A DNA stretch of 64,000 nucleotides from UBA2241 sp963777895 (GTDB lineage: Bacteria; Actinomycetota; Thermoleophilia; UBA2241): NCBI GenBank assembly GCA_963777895.1, contig CAVZSF010000005.1, positions 558,001 to 622,000 on the forward strand. Reading direction: 5' to 3'. Both the position numbers and the translations under genes were made by a program. The number at the start of each line of letters is the position of its first letter. Within the stretch, counting starts at the first letter, position 1. Shown here in pieces: positions 16,967-26,200 of the stretch. The notes beneath the pieces are model-generated. The model did not search any database, had not been told where the DNA came from, and saw only the letters and a program-made list of their open reading frames with translations.

Positions 16967-18442
16967 ATGATCGAGAGACCGTCCTCCGCTGAGCCACTCG
17001 CCGTCGTGATCCTGGCCGCCGGCCTCGGCACCAGGATGAAGTCCGATGTGCCCAAGGTGCTGCACGAAGTCTGCGGGCGGCCGATGCTCTCGTACGTGGT
17101 CGACGCCGCGCTCAGCCTGTCGCCCGAGCGTCTCGTCGTGGTGACGGGCGCGGAGCAGGACGCCGTCGAGGAAGTCCTGCCGCCGGGGTGCGAGCGCGCC
17201 ATCCAGCAGGAACGCCGCGGCACCGGTGACGCGGTGCGCGCCGGCCTCGAGACGCTGACGGGCTTCGACGGTGACGTCATGGTGCTGTATGGCGACGTCC
17301 CGCTCGTCGACGCCGCCTTCGTGCGCGAGCTCGCCGGCTGCCACTGGGCGGCCGACGCCGGCGCGACGCTCACCACCGTGCGGCTGGCCGACCCCGCGCA
17401 CTACGGCCGGGTCGTTCGCGACGGGCAAGGCAGGGTGACGGGTATCGTCGAGTATCGCGACGCGACGCCGGACGAGCGCGCCGTCGCCGAGATCAACGTC
17501 GGCCTCTACGTGTTCCGCGCGGCTCCACTGCGCACCGCCCTCGCAGGCCTCTCGGCGCACAACGCCCAGGGCGAGTTCTACCTGACCGACGCGGTCCACC
17601 TGTTGATCGGTGCGGGTGAGGCCGTGGCGACCTGCGAGGCGGAGGACGCCGAGCTCTGCCTCGGCGTCAACTCGCGGGTCGAGCTGGCGGCCGTCAACAC
17701 CGCCATGCGGCGCCGTCTGCTCGAGCGCCTCATGCTGGCTGGGGTGACCATCGAGGATCCGGCGACCACCTACGTCGACTGGGGCGTCGAGATCGGGCGC
17801 GACACCGTCATCCAGGCCGGCACCCACCTGCTCGGGCGCACGACCGTCGGGGCCGCGTGCGAGATCGGTCCCCGGTCGTACCTGCGCAACGTCTTCGTCG
17901 GCGACCGCGCCCGCGTCGACAGCTCGCACCTCCTCGACTGTGTCGTCGGCTCGGGGTGCTCCGTCGGGCCCTTCGCCCGCATCCGCCCGAACACCGTGCT
18001 CGCGGAGGGGGCCCACGCCGGCAGCTTCGTGGAGATAAAGAACAGCCGCATCGGCGAGCGCAGCAAGGTGCCGCACCTGAGCTACGTGGGCGACGCGGTG
18101 ATAGGCCGCGAAACGAACATCGCGGCCGGCAACATCACGGCGAACTACGACGGCTTCGAGAAGCACCCGACGACCATCGGGAACGGCGTGAGGACGGGCA
18201 GCGACACGGTCTTCGTGGCGCCGGTGACCATCGGCGACGGCGCCGTGATCGCGGCCGGTTCGATCATCACGCAGGATGTGCCGCCGGGCGCGCTCGGGGT
18301 GGCCCGCGGCCGGCAGCAGAACATCGAGGGCTACGCCGAGCGCCGCGCCGCCCGGCGGCTCCGGGAACAGAGCGCCGCCGGCGACGCCCAGGCGGCTGCT
18401 CCGGGCGGCGCCCCGGGCGGCGAGCCGCCCGGCGACGGCTGA
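16967..18442 (+). CDS. glmU: Bifunctional GlmU (GlcN-1-P acetyltransferase / GlcNAc-1-P uridylyltransferase)
   Basis: 491 residues, producing UDP-GlcNAc for peptidoglycan. The N-terminal pyrophosphorylase has VVILAAGLGTRMKSDVPKVL and a GTGDAV loop, and MVLYGDVPLV supplies the metal-binding Asp. From about residue 255 the left-handed beta-helix begins (ATTYVDWGVEIGRDTVIQAG), with GSFVEIKNSRIG, SYVGDAVIG and ANYDGFEKHPT carrying the acetyltransferase site. The last ~30 residues are an Ala/Gly/Pro-rich tail. It is followed by prs, the order found in many Gram-positive bacteria. Confidence 0.96.
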   Translation: MIERPSSAEPLAVVILAAGLGTRMKSDVPKVLHEVCGRPMLSYVVDAALSLSPERLVVVTGAEQDAVEEVLPPGCERAIQQERRGTGDAVRAGLETLTGFDGDVMVLYGDVPLVDAAFVRELAGCHWAADAGATLTTVRLADPAHYGRVVRDGQGRVTGIVEYRDATPDERAVAEINVGLYVFRAAPLRTALAGLSAHNAQGEFYLTDAVHLLIGAGEAVATCEAEDAELCLGVNSRVELAAVNTAMRRRLLERLMLAGVTIEDPATTYVDWGVEIGRDTVIQAGTHLLGRTTVGAACEIGPRSYLRNVFVGDRARVDSSHLLDCVVGSGCSVGPFARIRPNTVLAEGAHAGSFVEIKNSRIGERSKVPHLSYVGDAVIGRETNIAAGNITANYDGFEKHPTTIGNGVRTGSDTVFVAPVTIGDGAVIAAGSIITQDVPPGALGVARGRQQNIEGYAERRAARRLREQSAAGDAQAAAPGGAPGGEPPGDG

Positions 18443-18490
18443 CCGGCCGCGGCCGGCGGGCCGTCGCCGGGAGCCAAGCGCCGCCTCTGG

Positions 18491-18496
18491 TAATAT
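18491..18496 (+). promoter_or_regulatory. −10 element (TAATAT) upstream of prs
   Basis: TAATAT stands out in the GC-rich glmU–prs gap, 39 bases before the prs start, with an AAGGGG ribosome-binding site in between. Confidence 0.45.
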
Positions 18497-18535
18497 CCTC
18501 TGTCGGTCGTGTGACTGGTCACGGAAGGGGACACG

Positions 18536-19528
18536 GTGCTTGAAACCACTGCCTGCATCATGACGCAGAAGCGCTTGATGCTGGTCGCAGGGCGAGGCAA
18601 CCCCGCTCTCGCGATGCGCATCGCCGAGAAGCTCGGCGTGGCGCCCGGCAGCGTCCTGCTCAAGACGTTCGCCAACGGCGAGATCTACGCGCGCTTCGAA
18701 GAGAACATCCGCGGCACCGATCTCTTCATCGTGCAGTCGCCCTCGCAGCACCTCAACGAAGAGGTGATGGAGCTGCTCATCATGATCCAGGCCGCCAAGC
18801 TGGCGTCGGCGCGCCGCGTGACCGCCGTCGTGCCCTACTATCCGTACGCGCGGCAGGACAAGAAGAGCGCCGCCCGCGAACCCATCACCGCGCGCCTCAT
18901 GGCGACCTTGCTGGAGGCGGCCGGCGTCGACCGCGTCCTCACCATGGACCTCCACCAGGGGCAGATCCAGGGCTTCTTCGAGATCCCCGTCGACCACATG
19001 ACCGCGGTGCCGATGCTCGCCGACTACTTCCGCTACAAGGACTTCGGCGGACGGGGCATCGTGGCCGTCTCGGCCGACGCCGGCGGCGTCAAGCTGGCCA
19101 AGCGCTTCATCAACCGCCTGCCCGGCGCCGGCCTCGCCGTCCTCACCAAGATGCGGCCGGAGCACAACCGCGCCGAGACCATGCACTTCATCGGCGACGT
19201 CCAGGACAAGATCGCCATCGTGGTCGACGACATGATCGACACCGCCGGCTCGGTCACGAACGCCGTCGACACCCTCTACGACCGGGGCGCCGCCGAGGTG
19301 TACGTGACGGCGACGCACGGCATCTTCAGCCATCCCGCGTGCGAACGCATCCGCACGTCGCCGGTGAAGGAAGTGGTCGTCACCGACACTATGAACATCG
19401 CGCTCGGCCCGGAGGACGAGAAGATCAAGGTCCTCAGCGTGGCCGACACGCTGGCCGCGACCATCAGGAACGTGTTCGAAGACAAGTCGGTGAGCGAGAT
19501 CTTCGCCGGCGACAACCAGCTGTTCTAG
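18536..19528 (+). CDS. prs: Ribose-phosphate pyrophosphokinase
   Basis: 330 residues; makes PRPP from ribose-5-phosphate and ATP for purine, pyrimidine, His, Trp and NAD synthesis. FANGEIYARFEENIRGTDLF is the N-terminal signature; YYPYARQDKKSAAREPITA is the flexible-loop region; DLHQGQIQGFFEIPVDHM is the ATP/R5P region; VVDDMIDTAGS is the PRPP-binding loop. GTG 18536 has AAGGGG upstream; an in-frame ATG at 18560 is an alternative that would lose eight residues. It is followed by rplY at 12 bases. Confidence 0.96.
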   Translation: MLETTACIMTQKRLMLVAGRGNPALAMRIAEKLGVAPGSVLLKTFANGEIYARFEENIRGTDLFIVQSPSQHLNEEVMELLIMIQAAKLASARRVTAVVPYYPYARQDKKSAAREPITARLMATLLEAAGVDRVLTMDLHQGQIQGFFEIPVDHMTAVPMLADYFRYKDFGGRGIVAVSADAGGVKLAKRFINRLPGAGLAVLTKMRPEHNRAETMHFIGDVQDKIAIVVDDMIDTAGSVTNAVDTLYDRGAAEVYVTATHGIFSHPACERIRTSPVKEVVVTDTMNIALGPEDEKIKVLSVADTLAATIRNVFEDKSVSEIFAGDNQLF

Positions 19529-19540
19529 CAGGAGACCATC

Positions 19541-20200
19541 ATGGAGAAAGTCAAGCTCGTCGTGCAGCACCGCGACAGCCACGGGACCAGGGCGTCGCGG
19601 CGGCTGCGCAGAGAAGGATTGATCCCCGGCGTGCTCTACGGGCACGGCAACCCGGCGCAGACGCTGGCGGTCGAGCCGGCCGCCCTGCGGGCGGCCCTCT
19701 CGACCGAGTCCGGCCGGCACGCCGTGCTCGAGATCACTTTCGAAGGCCAGAAGAAGGTCTACCGCGCCATCGTCAAGGAACTCACCCTCGACAAGGTCAA
19801 GCACAACGTGGTCCACCTCGACCTCGAAGAGGTCCGCCTCGACCAGGTGGTCGAGTCGCTGGTGGCGGTGCGCTTCGAGGGGACGTCGGCCGGTGTCAAG
19901 ATGGGCGGCGTGCTCGACGAGACGACGCGCGAGGTCACGATCAAGGGTCTCGTCACCGACATCCCGGAGCACCTCAAGGTCGACATCACGGCGCTCGAGC
20001 TGGGCGACTCGTTGCACATCTCGGACCTGCCGGTGCCGGACGGCCTCGAGGTGCTCGACGACCCCGAGGCGGTGCTGTGCTCCGTGCTCGCCCCGCGTAA
20101 GCTCGAGGCCGAGGAAGAGGAGGCTCTGGAGGCAGCCGAGGAGGCTGCAGCCGCCGAGCCCGAGGTCGTGGGCAGGCACAAGGAAGAGACCGAGGAGTAG
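19541..20200 (+). CDS. rplY: 50S ribosomal protein L25 (Ctc family)
   Basis: 219 residues, the long Ctc/TL5 form that binds 5S rRNA. The N-terminal L25 domain has HRDSHGTRASRRLRREGLIP and GVLYGHG, with VHLDLEEVRLDQ later; the C-terminal Ctc beta domain follows, then an acidic Glu/Ala-rich tail (from about residue 186). The start is ATG 19541 with AGGAG at 7 bases. Its TAG stop is in the same reading frame as the following pth, only three bases before the apparent pth start. Confidence 0.95.
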   Translation: MEKVKLVVQHRDSHGTRASRRLRREGLIPGVLYGHGNPAQTLAVEPAALRAALSTESGRHAVLEITFEGQKKVYRAIVKELTLDKVKHNVVHLDLEEVRLDQVVESLVAVRFEGTSAGVKMGGVLDETTREVTIKGLVTDIPEHLKVDITALELGDSLHISDLPVPDGLEVLDDPEAVLCSVLAPRKLEAEEEEALEAAEEAAAAEPEVVGRHKEETEE

Positions 20201-20203
20201 GCC

Positions 20204-20794
20204 CTGCGGTCGCAGCCGCAGACACCTAGCGCGTACCTCGTAGTCGGCCTGGGGAATCCCGGGCCGACGTACGAGGGGACCCGCCACAACGCCGGCTATC
20301 TGGTGGTCCACGAGCTGGCGCGCCGGCACGGGTTCCCCAGAGCGAAGCGCGCCTGGGAGGGTCGCGCCTCGGCCGGGACGATCGCCGGTCGCGAGGTCAC
20401 CCTGCTGCAGCCCACCACCTGGATGAACGAGTCGGGCCGCAGCGTGGCCGCCGCCTTGCGCGCGCTGAAGCTGCCGCTCGACAGCATGCTGGTCGTGCAC
20501 GACCACATCGACCTGTCCTTCGGCCGGCTCCGGCTCGCGGCCGGCGGCGGCTCCGGCGGCCACAACGGGCTCAAGAGCATCACGGGCCTGATCGGGCCCG
20601 ACTACCACCGCCTGCGCGTGGGCGTCGATCGCCCGGCGAGCTACGATCCGGACGTGGTCGCCGAGTACGTGACGGACCCCTTCGCGGAATCGATGGCGGA
20701 GGTCGAGGAGCTTGTCACGCGGGCGGCCGACGCGGTCGAGCTGTGGCTGGATCTCGGCCTCGACGAGGCCGCCAACCGCATCAACGCCGCCTGA
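20204..20794 (+). CDS. pth: Peptidyl-tRNA hydrolase with apparent CTG start
   Basis: 196 residues. Pth recycles peptidyl-tRNA. YLVVGLGNPGPTYEGTRHNA carries the invariant Asn and catalytic His; VVHDHIDLSFGRLRLAAGGG then SGGHNGLKSI follows. Similarity begins right after the rplY stop, and no ATG, GTG or TTG exists in frame before YLVVGLGNPG. The only plausible initiator is CTG at 20204, three bases after the rplY TAG and 6 bases after GAGGAG (20192–20197). A gene caller restricted to ATG/GTG/TTG would start at 20303 and delete the active site. Alternatives are stop-codon readthrough from rplY or a local sequencing error. Confidence 0.9.
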   Translation: MRSQPQTPSAYLVVGLGNPGPTYEGTRHNAGYLVVHELARRHGFPRAKRAWEGRASAGTIAGREVTLLQPTTWMNESGRSVAAALRALKLPLDSMLVVHDHIDLSFGRLRLAAGGGSGGHNGLKSITGLIGPDYHRLRVGVDRPASYDPDVVAEYVTDPFAESMAEVEELVTRAADAVELWLDLGLDEAANRINAA

Positions 20795-20799
20795 AGACG

Positions 20800-20832
20800 G
20801 GGCCGGTTCGGCCCGCGGCTCGAGACCGGCCC
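20800..20832. terminator. Hairpin between convergent pth and carboxypeptidase genes
   Basis: Arms GGGCCGGT (20800–20807) and ACCGGCCC (20825–20832) are perfect complements. The element lies between stops of the converging genes. Confidence 0.5.
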
Positions 20833-20848
20833 GGCAGTGTCGGCCGGC

Positions 20849-22198
20849 CTACAGCGAGGAGCGCGCGAGGTAGACCACGATCCGGTCCTGGGCGCGCCGA
20901 GCGTGCAGGTAGTCGACCGGGTCGCCGTTCATCAGCATGCTCACGACGATACGGCGTCCGGCGGCATCGGTGACGTAGCCGGAGAGCGCGCTCGCTACCC
21001 TCAGGTAGCCAGTCTTGCCGCGGAAGTTGCCTTGTGCGGCGGTGCCGCGCATGCGGCGCGCGAGGGTGCCGTCCCTGCCGGCGATCGCGAGTCCCCCGCG
21101 AAAGACGGCGAAATCGTCGCGGGCGGCCATGACGCGCAGCAGGCGCGCGACGCCCTTGGTGGTGAAGCGGTTCTGGTAGCTCAGGCCGGAGCCGTCCGCC
21201 ACCCGGAGCGCGGTCGTGTCAAGGCCGAGATCGGTCAGGGTGCGGCGCACGATGGTGAGGCCGGCGAGGGTGGAGCCCTCGCCGGCGAAGTCCCTGCCGA
21301 GACCCTTGACCATCATCTCGGCGAAGAAGTTGTCGCTCTGCTTGAGCATGGGCTTGAGCAGCGTGCGCAGTGGGGCCGAGACGAGCGTCGCGGTGAGCCA
21401 GGCGCCCTGCGGGACCCGCCCGGTCAGGGCGCCCCGCGTCACCTCGATGCCCGCGTCCTCGAGGGCCCGGGTCAGCCTGCGGGCGGCGTACAGAGCCGGA
21501 TCGGCGACGCGCTCCCCGTTGCGCAGGCCCTCGTTCACCGAGAGCGCGCTCAGCGGGCCGCAGTCGTCCTCGAGGCCGGCCTTCCAGCTCGCCACGGTCT
21601 GCTTGGCGTCGAACCACGAGGCGTCGCCCACGATCCTGCCGGCGATGCGCGTCACGCCGAGGGCCTTCAGGTGGGCCACGAGCGCCTCGATGGACGAGGT
21701 GGTGACGTGCAGCCGGTCGTTCTGGAAGCGCGTCATCGACAGGCTGGGGTCGCCGTAGCCCTTGAGGTAGACGTAGCCGCGGACCTCGCCGATGTTGTAG
21801 GTCTGCGAGGCGTAAATGCCAGGCAGGTACAGCTCCGTCTTGAAGCGGTGATCGGGCCCCCAGCGCGCGAGGGCGGCGGTGGCGGTGACGAGCTTCGCGT
21901 TGGACGCCGGCCGCAGCGCCGTCCGGCTGTTGCGCGCGTAGGTCGAATGGGCCGGGCCGAGCGTCCAGACCGAGACGGCCGTGCGCGCGCCGGCGCAGTG
22001 CTCCTGCTTGAGGATGGTGAGGATACGGGTGCCGACCCCGGCGGCGGCCGGCGCCGGCGCGCCGGCCGCCGCGAGTGCCATGAGTACGAGTGCGGCGCAC
22101 GTCACGAGCAGGCGGCGCCGGAGGGCGCGCGTCGCGGGAAAGCGACGCAGCAGGGCGCCGCCCGTCACGGTCATGCGATCGGCTCTCGCGGCCAGCAT
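20849..22198 (-). CDS. D-alanyl-D-alanine carboxypeptidase, PBP4 (peptidase S13) family
   Basis: 449 residues with an N-terminal hydrophobic signal (LLVTCAALVLMALAAAGAPA). Penicillin-binding motifs are in order: RPASNAKL (S-x-x-K, catalytic Ser), KQSDNFFAEMM (S-x-N) and GKTGYL (K-T-G). The long insert between the first and second motif (GYVYLKGYGDPSLS onward) is typical of PBP4/DacB. It acts outside the membrane on peptidoglycan stem peptides, as DD-carboxypeptidase and endopeptidase. It lies 58 bases downstream of the secreted phospholipase-like gene on the same strand. Confidence 0.92.
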   Translation of the reverse strand: MLAARADRMTVTGGALLRRFPATRALRRRLLVTCAALVLMALAAAGAPAPAAAGVGTRILTILKQEHCAGARTAVSVWTLGPAHSTYARNSRTALRPASNAKLVTATAALARWGPDHRFKTELYLPGIYASQTYNIGEVRGYVYLKGYGDPSLSMTRFQNDRLHVTTSSIEALVAHLKALGVTRIAGRIVGDASWFDAKQTVASWKAGLEDDCGPLSALSVNEGLRNGERVADPALYAARRLTRALEDAGIEVTRGALTGRVPQGAWLTATLVSAPLRTLLKPMLKQSDNFFAEMMVKGLGRDFAGEGSTLAGLTIVRRTLTDLGLDTTALRVADGSGLSYQNRFTTKGVARLLRVMAARDDFAVFRGGLAIAGRDGTLARRMRGTAAQGNFRGKTGYLRVASALSGYVTDAAGRRIVVSMLMNGDPVDYLHARRAQDRIVVYLARSSL

Positions 22199-22256
22199 GC
22201 CACCCCTTCCTCGATCCTCGCGTCGGTCGTGTCCGCAGGAGCCCTGTTCGCCGCCG

Positions 22257-23003
22257 TCACCGGGACGCCTTTCGCACGCTGACGATCAGATCGGCGAGGT
22301 CGTTGACCGCGCGGTCGAGAGATCGCCGGGAGATGCGCGCGACGGTCGCGTCCCAGCCGTGCGCGAGATAGTGGTCAACGAGTGTCAGGTAGAAGCGGTG
22401 GGCGAAGGTGGCCGCTCTGGCCGCTGGACGCTGTGCCCCACTCCTGAGGTCGATGCCGTCGAAGCGCACCCAGGAGCGGTTCTCGCCCTTCGCGTCGGTA
22501 CGCGTCTGGGTGGCGCCCTCGTAAGCGGCGTGCATGCGCGCTTCGCGATCGCGGCTGTCGGTGTGGGTCGGGTTGCAGATGTCGGCGTAGTAGTGCGAGA
22601 GCAGCCCGAAGGTGCGGCTGGCGGCCGCAGCGTCGCCTGCTCGCAGTTGCGCCGCCGCTCTGGCGAAGAGCTCCTGGCAGCGGTCCGGTGCGTCCCCGTA
22701 CCGCGCGCCCCACACGTCGTAGACATGATGGTAGGTGTCCTGCAGCCTTGTGTCGGGGTTGTCGGTCGCGCGCAGGGCACTGCCCAGGCGCAGCCAGTCA
22801 TAGCCTCGGCTCGCGGCCAGCCGGTCCGCCTCGTGCAGCACCCAGTCGTGGGTGCCGAACCCGTTGCCGTAGTCGCCGCCGTTCGCCCAGGCGAGGGCGA
22901 CGTGCGGAGTCAGGAGCGCCGTCGACAGGGCTGCCCCGAGGATCAGGGCCACGGCCGCGAGCCTTATGAGACACGTCGAGATGAAGCTGGGCTGGCGACG
23001 CAT
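22257..23003 (-). CDS. Secreted zinc-dependent phospholipase C-like protein
   Basis: 248 residues with a signal peptide (LIRLAAVALILGAALSTALL) cleaved before a Trp (ALAWANGG), as in phospholipase C enzymes where the mature N-terminal Trp binds zinc. THDWVLHEAD and the helical HYYADICNPTHTD (H-x3-D with a following His) are the expected zinc ligands; DTYHHVYD supplies more His. The family includes PLC/alpha-toxin and S1/P1 nuclease relatives, so lipid specificity is not certain. The start at ATG 23003 is chosen for the signal peptide; the open frame to 23195 is not supported. The gene is divergent from mfd. Confidence 0.75.
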   Translation of the reverse strand: MRRQPSFISTCLIRLAAVALILGAALSTALLTPHVALAWANGGDYGNGFGTHDWVLHEADRLAASRGYDWLRLGSALRATDNPDTRLQDTYHHVYDVWGARYGDAPDRCQELFARAAAQLRAGDAAAASRTFGLLSHYYADICNPTHTDSRDREARMHAAYEGATQTRTDAKGENRSWVRFDGIDLRSGAQRPAARAATFAHRFYLTLVDHYLAHGWDATVARISRRSLDRAVNDLADLIVSVRKASR

Positions 23004-23153
23004 GGACCCCCCGTCTCGCGACCGGCCGCGCGCTCGGTGCGTGGTGACGATTGTATCGGCCGCCAGGGACGGGTGCCGCACCACCCGGCGTGTCCGGCCG
23101 AGGCGACGCGCGCAGGAGGACGCCGTCGCCGGCCTCGCCCGCCGGGGCTCGGG

Positions 23154-23159
23154 TACAAT
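23154..23159 (+). promoter_or_regulatory. −10 element (TACAAT) upstream of mfd
   Basis: TACAAT lies 41 bases before the proposed mfd ATG. It makes the ATG at 23201 more likely than the start at 23051, which would precede the promoter. Confidence 0.45.
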
Positions 23160-23200
23160 CGACCAGCACCCCGGCGGCAGCGCCCGCCGGGGCATTCGTC

Positions 23201-26200
23201 ATGCTGCTCGACTACCTGACAGAGAGCGACAGGTTCGCGACGGCCGCGCCGCGGCTGCGCCGCGGCGCGGCCGTGTACGCCCCGTCGCAGCTCGCCCCGT
23301 ACGTCCTTGCCGGCCTGGTCGCCGGCATTGAGGCCCCCGGCTGGCTGGCGGTGGCGGCCGACGGCGAGGCGGCGGCGAAGCTGGCCGCCGAGGTGTCCGT
23401 GTACCTCGGCCGGGATGTGCCCGTACTCCCGGCGCGCGGTGTCCTCTACGGCGCCGACGTGGCGCCGGCGGCGCACGTCGTCGGCGAGCGCCAGCAGGCG
23501 CTCTCCGCGCTCGCCGCCGGCCGGCCGGTCATCGCCGAGGCGGTCGCGCTCTTGGAGCGCTTCGTCCCGCTCGACCTGCAGCCCGAGCCCGTCGACCTGG
23601 CTGTAGGGCAGGAGGCGCCCTTCGACGCGCTGGTGAAGCACCTCGCCGAGCTGGGCTACGAGCGCGTCGAGCAGCAGGTGCGCGGCCGCGGGCAGTTCGC
23701 CGTGCGCGGCGGCTTGATCGACGTCTACCCGGCGCTCGGCGACCCGCTGCGCATCGAGTTCTGGGGCGACGACGTCGAGAGCATACGTACCTTCTCCATC
23801 TACTCGCAGCGCACCACCGGCACTGTGGACGGCGCGACCATACACGCCGCCTTCGAGGCCGACACCACGCTGCCCGAGTACCAGGCGGGCGTGCATCAGG
23901 CCATCGCCGCATGGGAACGCGAGGGCAGGGTGGAGGCGCCCGACGAGCTGTACCGGCGCGCCGGCGTGCGCGCCCTCGCCGGTCTGGTCTCGCGCTTCAC
24001 GACGCTCGCCGACCTGGCCGGCGAGCGAGGCGCGCGTCTCGTCGTCGTCAATCCCGACGAGGTGACGCGCGCGCTGGCCGATTTCGCCGGCGAGCTCGAG
24101 ACGGTGCTCGCCGGCGCCGGCACGCTGCCGAGCGGCGAGCGCGCGCGCCTCTACGTGCCGTTGGCGGAGGCGCGCGCCCTGCTCGCCCCGGCGATCCAGC
24201 TCGAGCTGGTCCAGCGCGACCAGCCGGTGCGCTTCGAGGCGTCGCGTCCGCAGCTCGCGGCACGCGACCTGGCCGGTGCGGAGCGCGACCTCGTCCGCCT
24301 AGTACGCGACGGGTACCGCGTGTTCGTCGTCTTTCGTCACGAGGGCGAGGCCGAGCGCGCCACGTATCGGCTGCGGAACCTCACGCGCGGAGGTCGTCAG
24401 CCCGGGCAGCTGAAGAGGCACGGCGAGGCGGCACCGGGCCTGTACTTCGTGCCGGCGCCGCTCCGCGAGGGCTTCCTCTCGGCTGAGCTGAAGCTGGCCG
24501 TCGTTCCCGAGCGCTCGCTGCTGCGCGGCGCCGCCCGCGAGAAGCGCTTCGTCGGCGGCACGGCGCTCGCGACCTTCTTCGACGTGCGCCCGGGCGACTA
24601 CGTGGTGCACGAGGACCACGGCATCGCGCGCTTCGCCGGCATCGAGACCCGCACCGTGGCCGGCATCACCCGCGACTACCTCCTGCTCGAGTACAAGGGC
24701 GAGGACCGCGTCTTCGTGCCGCACGAGCAGATCGGCAAGGTGAGCCGGTACATCGGCGCCGGCGCGGGCGCGCCGCCGCTGAACCGGCTCGGCGGTACCG
24801 CCTGGGCCGCCGTCAAGACGAGGGCTCGCCGGGCCGTCGTCGAGATGGCCGGCGAGCTCCTCCAGCTCTACGCCGCCCGCCAGGCGATCCCCGGCTTCGC
24901 CTTCCCTCCGGACGGCGAGCTCGTGCGGCGCCTCGAGGAGGCCTTCCCCTTCGAGGAGACCGAAGACCAGGCCGAGACCATCGACGACGTCAAGAACGAC
25001 ATGGAGGCACCGCACCCCATGGACCGGCTCGTGTGCGGCGACGTCGGCTACGGCAAGACGGAGGTGGCCGTGCGCGCCGCCTTCAAGGCGGCCGAGGCGG
25101 GCAAGCAGACGCTCATGCTGGTGCCCACCACCATCCTCGCCGAGCAGCACCACCTGACGTTCGCCGAGCGCTTCGGCGAGCTGCCGGTCAGGACGGAGAT
25201 GGTCTCGCGCTTCCGCACGGCGGCGGAGCAGCGCAAGATCATGAAGCAGTTCAGCCAGGGCGAGGTGGACGTGCTCATCGGCACGCACCGCCTGCTCTCG
25301 ACTGACGTCCAGCCCAAGGACCTCGGCCTGGTGATCGTGGATGAGGAGCAGCGCTTCGGCGTGCGCCAGAAGGAGCTGCTGCGCAACCTCAAGATGCAGG
25401 TCGACGTGATGAGCCTCTCGGCGACGCCGATCCCAAGGACCCTGCAGATGTCACTCTCGGGAATCCGTGACATCTCGGTCATCGAGACGCCGCCGCGTGG
25501 GCGTCACGAGATCCGCACCTACATCGGCGAGTATCGCGACGACCTCGTGAGGATCGCCATCGAGAAGGAGCTGGCCCGCGACGGGCAGGCCTTCTACCTG
25601 CACAACCGGGTGGAGACGATCGACCAGGCGGCCGAGCACGTGAGGGAGCTGGCGCCCAAGGCACGCGTGCTCGTGGCCCACGGCCAGATGCACGAGCGCG
25701 CCCTGGAGAAGGTCATGCTCTCCTTCCTCGCCGGCGAGGCCGACGTCCTGGTCACGACCTCGATCATCGAGAGCGGCATCGACATCCCGACGGCGAACAC
25801 GCTCATCGTCGAGCGTGCCGACATGCTCGGGCTGGCGCAGCTCTACCAGATCCGGGGACGCATCGGGCGCAGTGACGCGTACGCCTACGCGTATCTGCTG
25901 TATCCGAGCGAGGAGCTGCTCACGACCGAGGCGGCGGCGCGCCTGCAGACGCTGTCGGACCACACCGACCTCGGCGCCGGCTTCAAGATCGCCATGGCCG
26001 ACCTCGAGATCCGGGGCGCCGGTAACCTGCTCGGCGACGAGCAGAGCGGTCACGTCGCCGCGGTCGGCTTCGAGATGTACGCGCAGATGCTCGAGGAGGC
26101 GGTGCACGAGCTGCAGGGCGAGCAGGCCGCGATCGCGGCGCCGGTGCGCGTCGAGGTGCCGGTGACCGCGTACGTGCCGCCGGAGTACATCGCCTACGAG

